Program-made: the position numbers and the translations under genes
Shown here: piece after piece, positions 7,032-9,810 of the stretch
Numbering within the stretch: position 1 is the first letter of the stretch
How the letters are laid out: the number at the start of each line of letters is the position of its first letter
Notes under the pieces: generated by a model
Told to the model about the DNA's origin: nothing
What the model saw: the letters and a program-made list of their open reading frames with translations, nothing else
Database searches by the model: none
Source of the DNA: Actinomycetota bacterium
GTDB lineage: Bacteria; Actinomycetota; Humimicrobiia; Humimicrobiales; Humimicrobiaceae
Direction: 5' to 3'
Length of the DNA: 9,810 nucleotides
Assembly: GCA_028697935.1 (NCBI GenBank)
Contig: JAQVEM010000046.1
Coordinates: 1 to 9,810 of the forward strand

Positions 7032-8045
7032 TTAATCTACAAATTTTAAGTAATAAATAAAAAACCCTACTCCTGCAAATAACATACATACAATCCAGAA
7101 CCTTATAATAATCTTTATTTCGGGCCACCCGAGAAGCTCAAAATGATGATGAATTGGAGCCATCTTAAATACCCTTCTTCTAAACATCTTAAACCATAAG
7201 ACCTGTATTATTACTGATAACGTTTCAATTACAAAAAGCCCTCCAATTACAATAAGTAGAATTTCCTGTTTTAAAATTATAGCAAATGTCGCAATTAGCC
7301 CTCCCAGTCCAAAAGATCCTGTATCTCCCATAAAAATCTCAGCAGGTGCAGTATTCCACCATAAAAACCCTATACAAGCAGCGAGAGTACCGCCACCTAT
7401 CACAGCTATATCTATGGCAGAATTAACATCAAGTACAGACCATTCGAGAAAAGCTATAAGGCAGAAAACAGCTAAAACAATAGAAGAGGCACCTGCAGCC
7501 AGGCCATCCAGACCATCAGTTAGATTAACTGCATTTGTTGTGCTTATTAAAATAAGAACTACAATGATATAGTACCAGTTACCCAGTTCAACTTTCATAT
7601 CTGTAAATGGTATGCTTAGATATGTATTAATATTAAGAACATATTTTGAAAACAATATAAAGTAAATGCAAACTACAGTAAGGAGAACTATTTTAACCCA
7701 CCATCTCAAACCAAGTGATCTCTGCATTTTAATAGCAATATAATCATCAATAAATCCTATAAAGCTGCATAGTAACAAAACAGAAATAGCAAAGATACCT
7801 TCTATGCTATAATCTCCATGTCTGTAATACTTTACCAGACTCACTACAATATAAGAAACCAGCGACGAAAATACGAATACCAGCCCACCCATAGTGGGTG
7901 TCCCTGTTTTAGTAGAATGTGTCTTGGGACCATCTATACGGATTCTCTTACCAATTTTTTTGTTTCTCTGAAATTTTATGAATAGAGGAGTTACTATAAG
8001 TGACATTATGCCCCCTATCATAATCGATAAAAATATCCACGTCAT
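7032..8045 (-). CDS. mraY: Phospho-N-acetylmuramoyl-pentapeptide-transferase MraY
   Basis: Integral membrane enzyme that transfers phospho-MurNAc-pentapeptide from UDP to undecaprenyl phosphate, making lipid I. At 337 residues with about ten hydrophobic helices it is of typical size. Active-site features are all present: Asp100-Asp101 in GFIDDY, NAVNLTDGLDGLAAG (171-185), Asp241 in FMGDTGSFGLGG, and the triple histidine 299-301 in MAPIHHHFELLGWPE, the last being specific to MraY over WecA-type relatives. KTGTPTMGG (46-54) is the usual N-terminal MraY motif. The start codon ATG 8043-8045 overlaps the murF stop in an ATGA arrangement, which indicates translational coupling. AGGAA inside the end of murF supports the start. 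No departure from the family was seen. Confidence 0.98.
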   Translation of the reverse strand: MTWIFLSIMIGGIMSLIVTPLFIKFQRNKKIGKRIRIDGPKTHSTKTGTPTMGGLVFVFSSLVSYIVVSLVKYYRHGDYSIEGIFAISVLLLCSFIGFIDDYIAIKMQRSLGLRWWVKIVLLTVVCIYFILFSKYVLNINTYLSIPFTDMKVELGNWYYIIVVLILISTTNAVNLTDGLDGLAAGASSIVLAVFCLIAFLEWSVLDVNSAIDIAVIGGGTLAACIGFLWWNTAPAEIFMGDTGSFGLGGLIATFAIILKQEILLIVIGGLFVIETLSVIIQVLWFKMFRRRVFKMAPIHHHFELLGWPEIKIIIRFWIVCMLFAGVGFFIYYLKFVD

Positions 8046-9496
8046 ACTTTAATTCCTGCCTGCAAAATATTAACAATATCTTCCATTTTATTTGCTCTGG
8101 AGCCTTTTATTAATATAATATCGCCCGGTTTAATCAGACCATTTATTTCATCCATTAATTCTTCCCTGTTACTAAAATAATAATAGTTTTTACTGCTATT
8201 ACTGTTATTAAGATTAGTACTATTTTTGAACCCTTTATATATGTTTTCAGAAAGACTACCCACAGCAATTAGTACATCTATCTTTTTTTCAGATAAATAT
8301 CTACCTATATCGGCATGGAGAGATGGTGATTTACTTCCAAGTTCCAGCATATCTCCTAATATAGCAACACTCCTCATATTTCTCTTTTTTGAAATTAAAC
8401 TAAGCGTATCAATTGCTCTCTTTACAGATAAAGGATTAGCATTATAACAATCATCTATAATTATTCTATCTTTCTTATTTATAACTCCCATTCTTGAACT
8501 ATCGATAACTGCTTCTTCGATCCCCTTTTTTATTGTCTCCGTATCAATACCCAGATACAGAGCTATTGCAGCCGCACAGCATGCATTATATATATTATGA
8601 TAACCGGGAACATTTAATTTTATATTTGTAACTTTTTTATCACCTTTTAGCAAGTCAAATTCGAACCTTCCCATGCAATCAACATCTTTTTCTATAAAGT
8701 TAAATGCAGCCTTGTCACCTCTTCCAAATCTTAAATTTTTACATTTTACCCTCTTTTCAATAAAGTCACTATACAGGTCATCATTATTTAAAAATAAAAC
8801 TCCGTTATTCCTGTAAAGAATATCTCCTATTTCAGCTTTAGCCATCGCTATCTCATCCAGATCCTTAAAAAAAGCCAGATGTGATTCACCTATTGAAGTA
8901 ATAGCACCAATATTTAAATTGCACATATCCGATAACAATTTTATCTGACCACTGCCCCGCATTCCGAGTTCGGCAATAAAGACTTCTGTTCCACTATCAA
9001 TTTCCAGAATTGATTTTGAAACTCCTATTTCAGTGTTATAATTTTCTGGAGTAAAATCAACTTTATGTTTTCTGCTCAATATGCTTACAAGCAAATTCTT
9101 TGATGTAGTTTTACCAGCGCTTCCAGTAATTCCTATTACAGTAGGATTGAATTTCCGGATGTAATGATATGCAATATTGTTAAGAAAAAATAAATTGTTT
9201 TGCGATTTTATAATTATAAGGTCATTTAGATTTCGACCTTTTATACTTTTTTCCCATTGCTTTAACCTTTCGCTATACTCTGACTGAAAAACAAAGCCAC
9301 AGGCTCCCTTTTCCAGAGCCATTCCTATAAAATCATGACCATCATAATTTTCCCCGACTACAGGTATAAAGAAATCCCCTTCTTTTATAGTTCTTGTATC
9401 TGTTGAAATATTAGAAATATATTCCGCGGCATTACCAGAAATTAGATTGCATTCTGTCCATAATAATAAATTTTCTATTTTTATCTTTTCTTTCAT
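8042..9496 (-). CDS. murF: UDP-N-acetylmuramoyl-tripeptide--D-alanyl-D-alanine ligase MurF
   Basis: Cytoplasmic ATP-dependent ligase that adds the D-Ala-D-Ala made by Ddl to the UDP-MurNAc-tripeptide from MurE, finishing the pentapeptide. The N-terminal domain carries ISTDTRTIKEGDFFIPVVGENYDGHDF (about 30-56). The ATPase domain has the P-loop GITGSAGKTT (122-131), ENYNTEIGVS (151-160), AELGMRG (175-181) and IGESHLAFF (202-210). The C-terminal domain has PGYHNIYN (297-304), IDDCYNANP (347-355), ILGDMLELG (379-387) and IKGSRANKMED (463-473). ILGDMLELG and GSR mark MurF as opposed to MurE. The 484 residues are a little above the usual 450-460. Part of this is an Asn/Ser-rich stretch at about 424-437. 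It lies 62 nt after murE. The start ATG 9494-9496 has only a weak purine-rich AGAGAAA upstream. Confidence 0.97.
   Translation of the reverse strand: MKEKIKIENLLLWTECNLISGNAAEYISNISTDTRTIKEGDFFIPVVGENYDGHDFIGMALEKGACGFVFQSEYSERLKQWEKSIKGRNLNDLIIIKSQNNLFFLNNIAYHYIRKFNPTVIGITGSAGKTTSKNLLVSILSRKHKVDFTPENYNTEIGVSKSILEIDSGTEVFIAELGMRGSGQIKLLSDMCNLNIGAITSIGESHLAFFKDLDEIAMAKAEIGDILYRNNGVLFLNNDDLYSDFIEKRVKCKNLRFGRGDKAAFNFIEKDVDCMGRFEFDLLKGDKKVTNIKLNVPGYHNIYNACCAAAIALYLGIDTETIKKGIEEAVIDSSRMGVINKKDRIIIDDCYNANPLSVKRAIDTLSLISKKRNMRSVAILGDMLELGSKSPSLHADIGRYLSEKKIDVLIAVGSLSENIYKGFKNSTNLNNSNSSKNYYYFSNREELMDEINGLIKPGDIILIKGSRANKMEDIVNILQAGIKV
8053..8057 (-). promoter_or_regulatory. Ribosome binding site of mraY
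   Basis: Minus-strand AGGAA within the murF coding end lies 7 nt before ATG 8043-8045. It confirms that the ATGA overlap is the real mraY start. Confidence 0.7.
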
Positions 9497-9558
9497 TTTT
9501 ATTTCTCTATATCGTCTTTTTATTCTCTTTTCCTGGCATTTTTATTTTATCGTTTCAC

Positions 9559-9810
9559 TTACTGTGCCCATGCACTGACCACTTCCCGATCACTAAAAGG
9601 TATTTTATAATCTTTAAACTCCTGGAAACTTTCATGACCCTTGCCTGCAATTATAACTATATCATTAACCTCTGCCATATTTAGGGCTTTAAATATTGCT
9701 TTTTTTCTATCAACCTCTACATTAAATCTGTCGTTTCCTGAATTAACTATCCCTTCTTTTATCATATTAATTATTGAAAGTGGCTCTTCAGATCTTGGAT
9801 TGTCCGATGT
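9559..9810 (-). CDS. murE: UDP-N-acetylmuramoyl-tripeptide synthetase MurE, C-terminal end (cut by window edge); probably meso-DAP adding
   Basis: Last 83 codons of the ligase that adds the third stem-peptide residue to UDP-MurNAc-L-Ala-D-Glu. The frame is open to the window edge; Met at 9763-9765 is internal, not a start. Visible are TSDNPRSEEP at the very edge and AGKGHESFQ followed by the PFSDREV end, all typical of the MurE C-terminal domain. In the family, DNPR goes with meso-diaminopimelate enzymes (the Arg contacts the amino acid's free carboxylate), whereas L-lysine enzymes such as that of S. aureus have a different residue there. The glutamate of GKGHE is also a DAP contact in E. coli MurE. 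The meso-DAP assignment is therefore well supported but inferred. The stop is TAA at 9559-9561, 62 nt before murF. That gap shows no clear terminator or promoter. Confidence 0.95.
   Translation of the reverse strand, partial: TSDNPRSEEPLSIINMIKEGIVNSGNDRFNVEVDRKKAIFKALNMAEVNDIVIIAGKGHESFQEFKDYKIPFSDREVVSAWAQ

Noticed and set aside
6940..7128. Minus-strand 62-codon open frame across the mraY-murD junction
   Set aside because: Out of frame with both genes, which are complete and well conserved on either side.
8226..8447. Plus-strand open frame of 73 codons
   Set aside because: Antisense to the murF C-terminal domain, no supporting features.
9497..9558. Terminator or promoter between murE and murF
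   Set aside because: No GC-rich hairpin followed by a T-run and no paired -35/-10; just AT-rich spacer.
9559..9765. A separate small gene starting at the Met at 9763-9765
   Set aside because: The frame continues upstream to the window edge with the MurE signature DNPRSEEP, so this is the end of murE.

Overview
The window is an AT-rich stretch of a bacterial chromosome that carries most of a dcw (division and cell wall) cluster. All genes are on the minus strand, so transcription runs from position 9810 down to 1. In transcription order they are murE (C-terminal end only), murF, mraY, murD, ftsW, murG, murC, murB and ddl (N-terminal two thirds only). Both outer genes are cut by the window edges, not broken. 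All seven complete genes are full length and keep almost all of the family motifs checked; the exceptions are in MurB and are described there.

Together the products cover most of the cytoplasmic and early membrane steps of peptidoglycan synthesis. MurB and MurC make UDP-MurNAc-L-Ala, MurD adds D-Glu, and MurE adds the third residue. Ddl makes D-Ala-D-Ala, which MurF attaches. MraY moves the pentapeptide to the lipid carrier (lipid I), MurG adds GlcNAc (lipid II), and FtsW polymerises lipid II at the septum. The MurE fragment shows the DNPR-type signature linked to meso-diaminopimelate, so the wall is probably of the A1-gamma (meso-DAP) type.

Packing is tight. mraY overlaps murF by 4 nt (ATGA), murD follows mraY by 6 nt, murC follows murG by 1 nt, murB follows murC by 5 nt, and ddl follows murB by 27 nt. 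Larger gaps are murE-murF (62 nt), murD-ftsW (31 nt) and ftsW-murG (183 nt). The ftsW-murG gap is the only sizeable noncoding segment. It holds a degenerate array of about six 14-15 nt units, a small inverted repeat and a perfect TATAAT hexamer. murG, murC and probably murB start with TTG.

The organism cannot be named from this sequence. Very low GC, meso-DAP, and the order murG-murC-murB-ddl (as opposed to the Bacillus-type murG-murB-divIB with murC elsewhere) fit a low-GC, probably diderm lineage outside the classical Bacilli. This is inference only. I found no mobile element, RNA gene, CRISPR array or foreign gene. This is essentially an ordinary housekeeping region with a few local oddities, not a new system.
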